From JBCDCP01 sp039181495 (GTDB lineage Bacteria > Pseudomonadota > Alphaproteobacteria > Rhizobiales > Tepidamorphaceae): 9,609 bases of DNA. The stretch covers positions 1-9,609 of the forward strand of contig JBCDCP010000108.1 in NCBI GenBank assembly GCA_039181495.1, read 5' to 3'. Position numbers and translations under genes: made by a program. A model generated the notes under the pieces. It did not search any database. It was not told the DNA's origin and saw only the letters and a list, made by a program, of their open reading frames with translations. Below, piece by piece: positions 1-6,229 of this stretch; position 1 is the first letter of the stretch, and the number at the start of each line of letters is the position of its first letter.

Positions 1-873
1 CGTCCCGATCGGGTACTTGGCTTCGACGCCTTCCCACGGATCGGCCTCGAGCTGCTTCATGCCGAGGCTGATGCGCTGGGTCTCCTGGTTGACCTTGACG
101 ACCCGGACCTTGACAGTCTGGCCGACCGAAAGGACTTCGGAGGGATGGTTTACGCGACGCCAGGCGATGTCGGTGACATGCAACAACCCATCAATGCCGC
201 CGAGGTCGACGAACGCACCGTAATCGGTGATGTTCTTGACAACACCTTCTAGCACTTGGCCTTCCTCGAGGCTCTGGACCAGATCAGCGCGCTGCTCAGC
301 ACGGGATTCTTCGAGCACGGTACGGCGTGAGACGACGATATTTCCGCGGCGCTTGTCCATCTTCAGGATCTGGAACGGCTGCGGGCTCTCCATCAACGGG
401 CCGATATCGCGAACGGGGCGAATGTCGACCTGGCTGCGCGGAAGGAATGCGACGGCGCCATCAAGATCAACGGTGTAGCCACCCTTCACCTGATTGAAGA
501 TGCGACCTTCGACCTTTTCATTGGCTTCGAAAGCCTTCTCCAGGCGGATCCAGGAGTGTTCGCGGCGGGCTTTCTCGCGAGACAGCACCGCCTCGCCAAG
601 CGCGTTCTCGACGCGCTCGAGATAGACCTCGACGGTCTCCCCGACCTTCAGTTCGCCATTGGCGGCCATGGCGCCGAATTCGCGCACCGGAATGCGCCCT
701 TCGGTCTTCAGGCCGACATCGATGACGACAACGTCTTTTTCGAGAGAAAGAATGGTTCCATGGACGACGGAGCCCTCCTCAAACCCTTGAGTCTCAAGGC
801 TCTGTTCGAACATAGCCGCGAAATCATCGCGGCTCGGATTCATACCGACTTCGGCAACATCTGTGTTGGACAC
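1..873 (-). CDS. rpsA: 30S ribosomal protein S1, N-terminal 291 residues (runs off the left edge)
   Basis: Ribosomal protein S1 binds mRNA and helps bring it to the 30S subunit. The 291 visible codons are open to the window edge; the full protein is usually about 560-570 residues in alphaproteobacteria, so about half is seen. Three S1 (OB-fold) repeats can be recognised at about residues 34-99, 120-185 and 206-275; the third is the clearest, with ITDYGAFVDLGGIDGLLHVTD followed by RISLGMKQ. The chosen start is GTG at 873-871 (MSNTDVAEVGMNPSRDDF). An AGGAG at 885-889 lies 11 nt upstream, somewhat far. An in-frame ATG at residue 11 is the alternative start. The gene follows aroA and cmk on the same strand, the usual order in proteobacteria, but with a 268-nt gap that suggests a promoter of its own. 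Identification is from sequence patterns I know for the family. Confidence 0.96.
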   Translation of the reverse strand, partial: MSNTDVAEVGMNPSRDDFAAMFEQSLETQGFEEGSVVHGTILSLEKDVVVIDVGLKTEGRIPVREFGAMAANGELKVGETVEVYLERVENALGEAVLSREKARREHSWIRLEKAFEANEKVEGRIFNQVKGGYTVDLDGAVAFLPRSQVDIRPVRDIGPLMESPQPFQILKMDKRRGNIVVSRRTVLEESRAEQRADLVQSLEEGQVLEGVVKNITDYGAFVDLGGIDGLLHVTDIAWRRVNHPSEVLSVGQTVKVRVVKVNQETQRISLGMKQLEADPWEGVEAKYPIGT

Positions 874-1141
874 GTGAAACTTCGCTCCTGCGCAAGCATC
901 CCGCCAATCCGGACCGCGCCGGCTGTCAATGCCGGGCTGGGTTGCGGCCGGAACCTGCTTCCCCAACGCCAAAAGGCCTCAAGACGCATGGCACCATGCC
1001 ATCGCGCCCGGCGGATCGTCGGAGAGCGGGAAGCTCGAGTGTATCGCAGGCCGTGGTCGAACCTTTAGCGCATCCGGAGTTTGAATTCAGTCCGGCCTGC
1101 GCGCTGTCGCGCCTGCCGGCTGGCTTCGGATGGCTGGACTG
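874..1141 (-). promoter_or_regulatory. cmk-rpsA intergenic region, possible rpsA promoter and leader
   Basis: This 268-nt gap has no credible gene. On the minus strand a perfect -35 hexamer TTGACA lies at 929-924, about 50 nt before the rpsA start, but the hexamer 17 nt further on (906-901, TGGCGG) is a poor -10. A short perfect hairpin (5-bp stem GCATG/CATGC, 4-nt loop) sits at 986-999. Such a long leader would suit a separately transcribed and autoregulated rpsA, as known in other bacteria, but the promoter call is weak. Confidence 0.3.
1092..1119 (-). terminator. Imperfect GC-rich hairpin just downstream of cmk
   Basis: Read on the minus strand, the element is CCGGC-AG-GCGC, a 6-nt loop GACAGC, then GCGC-AG-GCCGG. 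This gives 5 and 4 base pairs separated by a symmetric AG/AG internal loop. It begins 22 nt after the cmk stop codon. No run of U follows, so it is not a classic intrinsic terminator. It may slow transcription or protect the 3' end of the aroA-cmk mRNA. Confidence 0.25.
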
Positions 1142-1774
1142 TCACCGATTTCGAGTGACGATATCCACAGCCTTGCGGAATGATGCTTCTATATCCAATG
1201 CGGTGGTGTCGAGCAAGTGGGCATCCGGCGCCTGCTTGAGGGGCGCTGTAGCGCGTCCCATATCCCGCTCATCCCGCCGTTGAATGTCGGCGAGGACAGC
1301 CTCGAGATCGGTTTCAATGCCTTGCGCGATCAAATCGCCAAGCCGCCGTTCGGCCCGGACCTCCGGCGCAGCATCGACATAGATCTTCACACCCGCATCG
1401 GGCAGAACCACAGTGCCGATATCGCGCCCATCCAGAACAGCGCCTCCGGGTTGCGCAGCAAAGGCCCGCTGAAATTCAATCAACGCCGCTCGAACGGGCT
1501 TGTGGGCGGCAACCACGGAAGCCGTCTCGCCAACGTGGGGCGCCCGCAGCACTGCGTCGGGGTAAAGGTCCGGCTCAAGGTTGCGCGCCGCCTTTTCAGC
1601 AATCATGGGGTCGGCCGGGTCGGCATCGGCAGCAACTACGGCGCACGCGACAGCCCGGTACAAGGATCCTGTATCGAGTACCGCGATACCAAAATGCAGG
1701 CCCAGGCGTTTGGCGAGGGTTCCCTTGCCGGATGCCGCGGGCCCGTCCATGGCAATAATCAGAGTGTCTTCCAT
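1142..1774 (-). CDS. cmk: (d)CMP kinase (cytidylate kinase)
   Basis: This cytosolic nucleoside monophosphate kinase transfers phosphate from ATP to CMP or dCMP, feeding CTP and dCTP synthesis. The 210-residue length is normal for the family. The Walker A loop is GPAASGKGT at residues 11-19. The CMP-binding segment DTGSLYRA is at 34-41. The LDGRDIGTVVLPDA signature is at 114-127, and the lid-type motif RRDERDMGRATAPLK at 166-180. The ATG start at 1774-1772 puts the P-loop at the expected distance from the N-terminus. It begins 3 nt after the aroA stop with no strong Shine-Dalgarno sequence, so it is probably co-transcribed and translationally coupled with aroA. Nothing looks broken. Confidence 0.96.
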   Translation of the reverse strand: MEDTLIIAMDGPAASGKGTLAKRLGLHFGIAVLDTGSLYRAVACAVVAADADPADPMIAEKAARNLEPDLYPDAVLRAPHVGETASVVAAHKPVRAALIEFQRAFAAQPGGAVLDGRDIGTVVLPDAGVKIYVDAAPEVRAERRLGDLIAQGIETDLEAVLADIQRRDERDMGRATAPLKQAPDAHLLDTTALDIEASFRKAVDIVTRNR

Positions 1775-1777
1775 TGC

Positions 1778-3148
1778 TCAGCCAACCGGCTCGAAGGATG
1801 CGCCCAGCTCGGACATCAGCGGCGTGAAATCCGGGAACGATGTGGCGACCATCCGGCTGTCGTCGATGGTTACCGGATTGTCCGTCGCGAGGCCCATGAC
1901 GAGAAAGGCCATGGCAATGCGATGGTCGAGATGGGTTTTGACGGTGCCGCCGCCGGGCACGTTTCGACCGGTGCCGCCGGTGCCATCCACAAGGAGGTCA
2001 TTGCCTTCGATACGGCAGGTCACGCCGTTCGCCGACAACCCATCGACGACGGCCCTAAGCCGGTCGCTTTCCTTGACGCGCAACTCTTCCAGACCCCGCA
2101 TTTGGCTCGTGCCCTCGGCGAACGCCGCTGCCACAGCAAGGATTGGGTATTCATCAATCATCGAAGGTGCGCGGTCCGCCGGCACATCAATCGCTGACAA
2201 TCGCGATCCACGCACAATCAGGTCAGCGACCGGTTCGCCACCTGCCTCACGGCGATTGTCGATGCTGATATCCGCGCCCATTTCGCGCAAAGTCTGAACC
2301 AGGCCCGACCGTGTCGGGTTCATGATGACGCCCGGAAGCTCAATCTCGGAGCCATCCACAAGGAGTGCGGCGACCAGCGGAAACGCCGCCGAGCTTGGGT
2401 CAGACGGCACGGCGACCTGTCGTCCGCGCAGATTTGGCCGGCCAACAAGCGTGATCTCACGCCCCTCATAGCCGTTCTTGGTATCAAGTTCGGCGCCGAA
2501 ATAGCGCAACATGCGCTCGGTGTGATCGCGTGTCGCAGCCGGTTCGACGACGGTCACGGTGCCCGGACAATCCAGTCCCGCAAGTAGGACTGCGGACTTC
2601 ACCTGGGCCGAGGCCACTGGCAGCACATAGCGGATTGGCACGACCGTCTCGGGTCCCTTCAGCGTGAGCGGCAGACGGTCGCCCTCGGCTGCCTCGGAGA
2701 CCTGTGCGCCCATTTCACGCAAAGGGTTGAGCACACGTCCCATTGGGCGTTTGCGCAGCGACGCGTCCCCGTCGAAAGTTACATTCAGGCCGTGGCCGGC
2801 CGTCAGCCCCATGGTGAGCCTGACACCCGTACCTGCATTGCCGAAATCAAACGGTGCGGTGGGCTCGAGCAGGGCGCCGACGCCGGTGCCGTGCACGCTC
2901 CACTGTCCCGGACCGGTCTGATCGACAACCGCGCCCATCGCTTGCATCGCGGCAGCAGTCCGCAGCACGTCCTCCCCTTCGAGAAGGCCGCTGATTTCGG
3001 TTGTGCCGCGCGCAAGGCCGCCGAACATGAGCGCCCGATGAGAAATCGATTTATCGCCCGGAATGCGCGCCTCACCCTTCAAGGCAGCGGCACGCACAGA
3101 ACGCAGAGGGCGCGGCTTATGATCATCTGTGTTGGCGGCTGTCATCAT
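1778..3148 (-). CDS. aroA: 3-phosphoshikimate 1-carboxyvinyltransferase (EPSP synthase), class II type
   Basis: The enzyme joins shikimate-3-phosphate and phosphoenolpyruvate to form EPSP, the sixth step of the shikimate pathway to aromatic amino acids. At 456 residues it matches the class II (Agrobacterium CP4-like) form. All four motifs used to define that class are present: GDKS (31-34), SAQVK (180-184), RDHTE (207-211) and NPTR (277-280). Other family landmarks are DEYP (332-335), LRVKESDR (356-363) and HLDHRIAM (406-413). At the glyphosate-contact position the protein reads GNAGTG (103-108), with Gly106 where CP4 has alanine. The start is ATG at 3148; a second ATG follows directly, and an in-frame stop lies a short way upstream. 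No clear Shine-Dalgarno sequence is visible. It heads the run aroA-cmk-rpsA. Confidence 0.96.
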   Translation of the reverse strand: MMTAANTDDHKPRPLRSVRAAALKGEARIPGDKSISHRALMFGGLARGTTEISGLLEGEDVLRTAAAMQAMGAVVDQTGPGQWSVHGTGVGALLEPTAPFDFGNAGTGVRLTMGLTAGHGLNVTFDGDASLRKRPMGRVLNPLREMGAQVSEAAEGDRLPLTLKGPETVVPIRYVLPVASAQVKSAVLLAGLDCPGTVTVVEPAATRDHTERMLRYFGAELDTKNGYEGREITLVGRPNLRGRQVAVPSDPSSAAFPLVAALLVDGSEIELPGVIMNPTRSGLVQTLREMGADISIDNRREAGGEPVADLIVRGSRLSAIDVPADRAPSMIDEYPILAVAAAFAEGTSQMRGLEELRVKESDRLRAVVDGLSANGVTCRIEGNDLLVDGTGGTGRNVPGGGTVKTHLDHRIAMAFLVMGLATDNPVTIDDSRMVATSFPDFTPLMSELGASFEPVG

Positions 3149-3289
3149 TCGCGGGAGCGTGTAGGTTCACTGTGATGAGTGGTGCCAGCCGGTTAGCATG
3201 GCACGGGATCAGGCACATCCCCCCGTTTGCTGCAGCCGTGAAAAAAGAGACCGGCGAGAAAAAATATTCTTCAGCCGCCCAATTGGCTT

Positions 3290-3318
3290 TTGACAACGTA
3301 ATCTGGCGCGGCTAATCC
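3290..3318 (+). promoter_or_regulatory. Likely housekeeping-sigma promoter of the FYDLN-domain gene
   Basis: A perfect -35 hexamer TTGACA (3290-3295) is followed after exactly 17 nt by TAATCC (3313-3318), a partial -10. Transcription would start near 3325 and leave a leader of about 60 nt before the GTG start at 3384. The rest of the 235-nt divergent gap (3149-3383) is locally A-rich around 3240-3270; no convincing promoter for aroA could be picked out on the other strand. Confidence 0.5.
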
Positions 3319-3383
3319 CTGCCGCTTCCAGTTAACATCTTCATTTGGGGCCGCGTCGGTCCCGCCCAAGCCGGAGTATCCCC

Positions 3384-3872
3384 GTGGCCAGACCCGAACT
3401 TGGCACCAAGCGCACCTGTCCCGAGACGGGCCGCAAATTTTACGATCTCGGCAAAGATCCGGTCGTCTCGCCTTATACCGGGATCGAGTATCCGCTATCG
3501 GATTTTGAGATAACGCCGGCAGCAACGCGCACCGCTGCCAAGGCCTCCAAGGTCAAAGAGGAAACCGAATCCAAAGAGGAAAGCTCTGAAGAGGAAGAGG
3601 TTGAAGACGAGGATACCGCGACAGTTGCGCTCGAAGATGTCGACGCTGAGGAGAAGGAAACCGGACGCGTCGCGCCGAGCCTCGATGACGATGACGATGA
3701 CGACGAAGGCGAAGGCGATTCCGATATCGATGCCGACGTCCCGACGCTCGAAGATGATGATGACGACGACGATTCCTCCGATGACGACGATACCTTCCTT
3801 GAGGAAGATGAGGACGACGACGACGTTTCGTCGCTTGTCGATGGCGATATCAAGGGTGATGATGAAGACTGA
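3384..3872 (+). CDS. FYDLN_acid (TIGR02300) family acidic protein, function unknown
   Basis: A 162-residue protein with a conserved basic head and an extremely acidic tail. The head (1-33) carries LGTKRTCPETGRKFYDL followed by KDPVVSPYTG, the hallmark of the alphaproteobacterial FYDLN_acid family; the usual FYDLN reads FYDLG here. It keeps a single cysteine (Cys12), so a full zinc finger is unlikely. From about residue 57 the chain is low-complexity: 65 of 162 residues are Asp or Glu, and 39 of the last 62, including two runs of seven Asp (101-107 and 124-130). The GTG start at 3384 was chosen because the family begins MA(R/K)PELGTKR and GGAG lies 7 nt upstream (3373-3376); an in-frame ATG at 3345 would add an unrelated head. 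It is divergent from aroA and next to tRNA-Ala, a neighbourhood common in Rhizobiales. The role is unknown; binding to a basic partner or to divalent metal is only a guess. Confidence 0.9.
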   Translation: MARPELGTKRTCPETGRKFYDLGKDPVVSPYTGIEYPLSDFEITPAATRTAAKASKVKEETESKEESSEEEEVEDEDTATVALEDVDAEEKETGRVAPSLDDDDDDDEGEGDSDIDADVPTLEDDDDDDDSSDDDDTFLEEDEDDDDVSSLVDGDIKGDDED

Positions 3873-3888
3873 TTTGGCGTCTTCGTGC

Positions 3889-3926
3889 GGCCATTGCCGG
3901 TAGTTGCGCTGCCGGGCGGAATGGCC
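3889..3926 (+). terminator. Hairpin downstream of the FYDLN-domain gene
   Basis: An inverted repeat GGCCATT (3889-3895) / AATGGCC (3920-3926) forms a perfect 7-bp outer stem. An inner CCGG/CCGG pair (3897-3900 and 3912-3915) adds four more pairs around an 11-nt loop. It begins 17 nt after the stop codon. The downstream bases (TAAATCACC) give no U-run, so termination is plausible but not proven. Confidence 0.35.
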
Positions 3927-3988
3927 TAAATCACCGCTTCCCAAGGCGGCTGGAGCGCGACTTGCTCACGGTCGCACCCGGATGGTGC

Positions 3989-4064
<76 letters not shown>

Positions 4065-4166
4065 CTTCCGCCACGTTGCCGATTTCCGATCAAGTGAAGC
4101 GTGAGCCGTGCCGTATTGCACGTGACGCGGTTCATGCGGTCAGCGTAAAGTTGCCCAGCGGCGCGG

Positions 4167-4310
4167 TCAGAACACCAGCGCCATAGGTCCTTCAATCCGG
4201 CCCGTGTGGCTGTTGAAGCTGGCGCGGGCGGCATTGGCGATGCCGTCGGCCTCAGGCCTCGTAGCGGGTTTCCTGGTGGTGATGCCGAAGGCTGCAGTGA
4301 TCGGGCGCAT
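4167..4310 (-). CDS. Small ORF of 47 codons, unrecognised, probably frameshifted
   Basis: The frame starts at ATG 4310-4308 behind a strong GGGGAG ribosome binding site (GGAG at 4318-4321, 7 nt spacing) and ends at TGA 4169-4167. The product (MRPITAAFGITTRKPATRPE..., ending GPMALVF) is not one I recognise. The segment RKPATRPEADGIANAARASF is loosely like the first strand and helix of GNAT acetyltransferases, but this is too short to assign. A shift of one base near 4184-4188 (GGACCTATGG) would continue smoothly as YGAGVLTAPLGNFTLTA to a stop at 4134-4132, giving 59 residues. Span 4132-4310 is exactly one base short of 60 codons. It may be a decayed gene, a sequencing error, or a real 47-residue peptide. 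Confidence 0.35.
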   Translation of the reverse strand: MRPITAAFGITTRKPATRPEADGIANAARASFNSHTGRIEGPMALVF

Positions 4311-4319
4311 GGTTTCTCT

Positions 4320-4348
4320 CCCCATTCTCTTATGATGGTGAGATGGGG
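4320..4348 (-). promoter_or_regulatory. Hairpin covering the ribosome binding site of the small ORF
   Basis: CCCCAT (4320-4325) pairs with ATGGGG (4343-4348), and after one bulged base CTC pairs with GAG (4340-4342), with a 10-nt loop. In the minus-strand transcript the 3' arm ends in GGGG, the start of the GGGGAG Shine-Dalgarno sequence. Folding would therefore partly hide it. The pairing is seen directly; any regulatory role is inference. Confidence 0.3.
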
Positions 4349-4444
4349 ATGCCGACGCGCTGACGTTGTGAGAAAGCGCACATGTCGCGCTGCGGTGTCC
4401 GCCTGATTAAAGACCGGCACTGTTGTTGAGCCGTTCGGGCTGCC

Positions 4445-5098
4445 CTAGAGCCCGCCCTGCTGGGTGAGAAAACGGGTGATTTCCTCCACGCCCTCTCCGT
4501 GCCGGATGGCGGCGAATATGAACGGCCGCTCGCCACGCATGCGGGCTGCGTCGCGCTGCATAACCTCCAGTGATGCACCGACATGGGGGGCTAGATCGGT
4601 CTTATTGATTACGAGCAGGTCCGACCGCGTGATACCCGGCCCGCCCTTACGCGGGATTTCCTCGCCAGCGGCGACATCGATCACATAGATCGTCAGATCG
4701 GCGAGTTCTGGCGAGAATGTGGCGGCGAGATTGTCGCCGCCGGACTCGATCAGGATCAGATCGAGATCGGGATGCCTTGCATTGAGGTCTGCAACTGCCG
4801 CGAGGTTGATGCTGGCATCTTCGCGAATGGCCGTATGCGGGCAACCACCGGTCTCGACCCCCACAATCCGGTCGAGTGGCAGCGCCTGGGAGCGCATCAG
4901 GAACTCGGCATCCTCGCGGGTGTAGATGTCATTGGTGATGACAGCGATCGAAAACTGATCGCGCATGGCCTTGCACAAAGCATCGGTGAGCGAGGTCTTG
5001 CCCGCGCCGACCGGGCCGCCAATGCCGATCCGCAACGGCCCATGGGGCGATTTGCGAGGTGACCCGCCTGAGGCGGTCTGGTCGGTCTGCAGGCTCAT
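4445..5098 (-). CDS. ureG: Urease accessory GTPase UreG
   Basis: UreG is the SIMIBI-class GTPase that, with UreD and UreF, uses GTP hydrolysis to insert nickel and CO2 into apo-urease. The protein has 217 residues, close to the usual 205-215. Visible motifs are the P-loop GPVGAGKT (28-35), the invariant nickel-binding CPH (86-88), ESGGDN (118-123) and the guanine-specificity motif NKTD (165-168). The 20-residue head is Ser/Pro/Lys-rich and lacks the histidine stretch some UreG proteins carry; here the His-rich metal store is on UreE. The ATG at 5098-5096 overlaps the ureF stop as ATGA, so translation is coupled. It is the last gene of the operon. Confidence 0.97.
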   Translation of the reverse strand: MSLQTDQTASGGSPRKSPHGPLRIGIGGPVGAGKTSLTDALCKAMRDQFSIAVITNDIYTREDAEFLMRSQALPLDRIVGVETGGCPHTAIREDASINLAAVADLNARHPDLDLILIESGGDNLAATFSPELADLTIYVIDVAAGEEIPRKGGPGITRSDLLVINKTDLAPHVGASLEVMQRDAARMRGERPFIFAAIRHGEGVEEITRFLTQQGGL

Positions 5099-5793
5099 GT
5101 CCGGAACAGCCGCGTTTCGAGGGTTTCATGGTCCATGGCGGCAAGATCGGCGAGGAACGCGCACCCGCCGACATCATCGGGATCCGCTTCCATGGCCTCC
5201 GTGACCACCGATAAAATGGCCGGATGCAACGCCGCAACGATACGCTGTCCCTCGGTTTGACCAAGAGGCACCAGCCGGATCGCGGCAAAGACGAGATTGG
5301 ACAGAAAGGACTGGAGATAGAGCGCCAGTGTCGTCTCAAGGTCCGATCCATACACTCCGGCAAAGGCGCCGACGGCCACCGCATGGGGCATTGGCATGCG
5401 CCGGATGTCCGGTGCCGGCCAGACTTTGGCGGTTACGCGCAGGAACGCTTCGCCCTGCCCCATCGCTTCGAGCCTGCGTTCGGCGCAAGGGAAAAAGGCC
5501 GAAGCGAGCTCCGCAACCTCTTCCAGACGCGCGGTATCTTGTTGCGAAACGGCCCGCCATGCATGCGACAGAAAGATTGCATCCGTCCGGCCTGCGCCAT
5601 GGCGCAGAATGTACTCAAGCCAATCCTGCGTGCTGTCCGCATCACGCACGTCGCCCTGCGCCACGGCCTGTTCGAGGCCGTGGCTATAGCTGAAGGCCCC
5701 GACTGGATAGGACGGAGACAGCCAATTGGTCAGCCGCAGCAGGGCCTGTGTGTCCGCCACGTCAGTCACGGGTGTGCTGATGATGCTGGCCAT
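5095..5793 (-). CDS. ureF: Urease accessory protein UreF
   Basis: UreF bridges UreD-bound apo-urease and UreG and is thought to gate the GTPase during nickel loading. With the ATG at 5793 it has 232 residues, a normal length. Family features are WLSPSYPVGAFSYSHGLE near residues 24-41, PHAVAVGAF (136-144), RLVPLGQTEGQ (173-183) and the C-terminal MDHETLETRLFRT, the tail that contacts partners. The start is uncertain. ATG 5793 overlaps the end of ureE by 32 nt. A GTG at 5769-5767 would give an 8-nt overlap with the ureE stop and the more typical head MTDVADTQALLRL. Neither has a clear Shine-Dalgarno sequence. The frame stays open further upstream (to 5946), but that part is the shadow of ureE. 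The stop overlaps the ureG start by 4 nt. Confidence 0.95.
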   Translation of the reverse strand: MASIISTPVTDVADTQALLRLTNWLSPSYPVGAFSYSHGLEQAVAQGDVRDADSTQDWLEYILRHGAGRTDAIFLSHAWRAVSQQDTARLEEVAELASAFFPCAERRLEAMGQGEAFLRVTAKVWPAPDIRRMPMPHAVAVGAFAGVYGSDLETTLALYLQSFLSNLVFAAIRLVPLGQTEGQRIVAALHPAILSVVTEAMEADPDDVGGCAFLADLAAMDHETLETRLFRT

Positions 5794-6229
5794 GACGATT
5801 CGGGATATGCGCATTGGGGTCGGCATGGGCGTCATGGCTGTGGCTGTGACCATGGGTGCGGCCATGACCATAGGCGCCGCCTTCAGGCTGAAACGGTTCG
5901 GTGATATGCCGGACAGTCGCACCCAGCTTGGCAAGCATGTCTTCAAGCACGTGATCGCGCTGGATCAGCAGCCGGTCCACCTCGACCTGACAGGGCGTGT
6001 GGCGGTTGCCGATATGCCAGGCCAGTCGAGTCAGGTTCTTACTTCTGACCTCCATCAGCGGTTCCCCGGCAGCGCGAATTGTTAGCTGTGTCCCGTCAAT
6101 CGCCTCTACGGTCTCACCATCCTGAAAGGCGCGCGGCTTGGGTAGGTCGATGTCAAACCTTTGACCGTCCGCCTCGAAGGAACGACGGCGGAAATATCGA
6201 GCTTCGTAGTCCAGCAACAGTGTCGGCAT
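5762..6229 (-). CDS. ureE: Urease accessory protein UreE (nickel metallochaperone), short N-terminus
   Basis: UreE is a dimeric chaperone that supplies Ni2+ to the UreDFG complex. The 155-residue product starts directly at MPTLLLDYEARYFRRR. Family hallmarks are WHIGNRHTPCQ (about 71-81) and RDHVLEDML (91-99) with His93, the dimer-interface nickel ligand. PEGGAYGHG precedes a metal-binding tail with 11 histidines in the last 34 residues. The ATG at 6229 was chosen because AAGGAG (6240-6235) is 5 nt away; an ATG one codon earlier (6232) is only 2 nt from it. The start overlaps the stop of the transporter gene as TGATG. Compared with UreE proteins I know, roughly 15-20 residues before LDYEAR are missing, and the upstream frame does not supply them. 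The core nickel-binding parts are intact. Confidence 0.94.
   Translation of the reverse strand: MPTLLLDYEARYFRRRSFEADGQRFDIDLPKPRAFQDGETVEAIDGTQLTIRAAGEPLMEVRSKNLTRLAWHIGNRHTPCQVEVDRLLIQRDHVLEDMLAKLGATVRHITEPFQPEGGAYGHGRTHGHSHSHDAHADPNAHIPNRHGQHHQHTRD

Larger units (their letters stand above)
4065..4444. other. 380-nt stretch between tRNA-Ala and the urease operon without a clear intact gene
   Basis: The plus-strand gene set and the minus-strand urease operon converge here. It holds a small perfect 5-bp hairpin just beyond the tRNA (CGTGC/GCACG, 4107-4122, loop 6 nt, no T-run), a short minus-strand ORF with a good ribosome binding site, and a hairpin overlapping that site. No typical rho-independent terminator was found for either transcript. 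Longer open frames crossing the tRNA are not credible. Confidence 0.6.

Noticed and set aside
1217..2297. Long plus-strand open frames opposite cmk and aroA
   Set aside because: These are antisense shadows caused by high-GC codon bias. The minus-strand frames carry full sets of family motifs.
3668..3830. Possible repeat array (CRISPR-like or satellite) from the regular GAT/GAC pattern
   Set aside because: The period is 3 nt and it follows the codon frame of poly-Asp. There are no spacers or repeats longer than a few codons.
3473..3853. Poly-serine open frame opposite the FYDLN-domain gene
   Set aside because: Serine runs arise from reading GAT/GAC/GAA repeats in reverse. The plus strand has the conserved FYDL head, promoter and ribosome binding site.
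4429..4441. Terminator hairpin directly after ureG
   Set aside because: The stem AGCC/GGCT is only 4 bp with a 5-nt loop, and no U-run follows on the minus strand.
5794..5946. Extension of ureF to an upstream ATG at 5946
   Set aside because: The added 51 residues are the out-of-frame reading of the His-rich end of ureE and match nothing in UreF.
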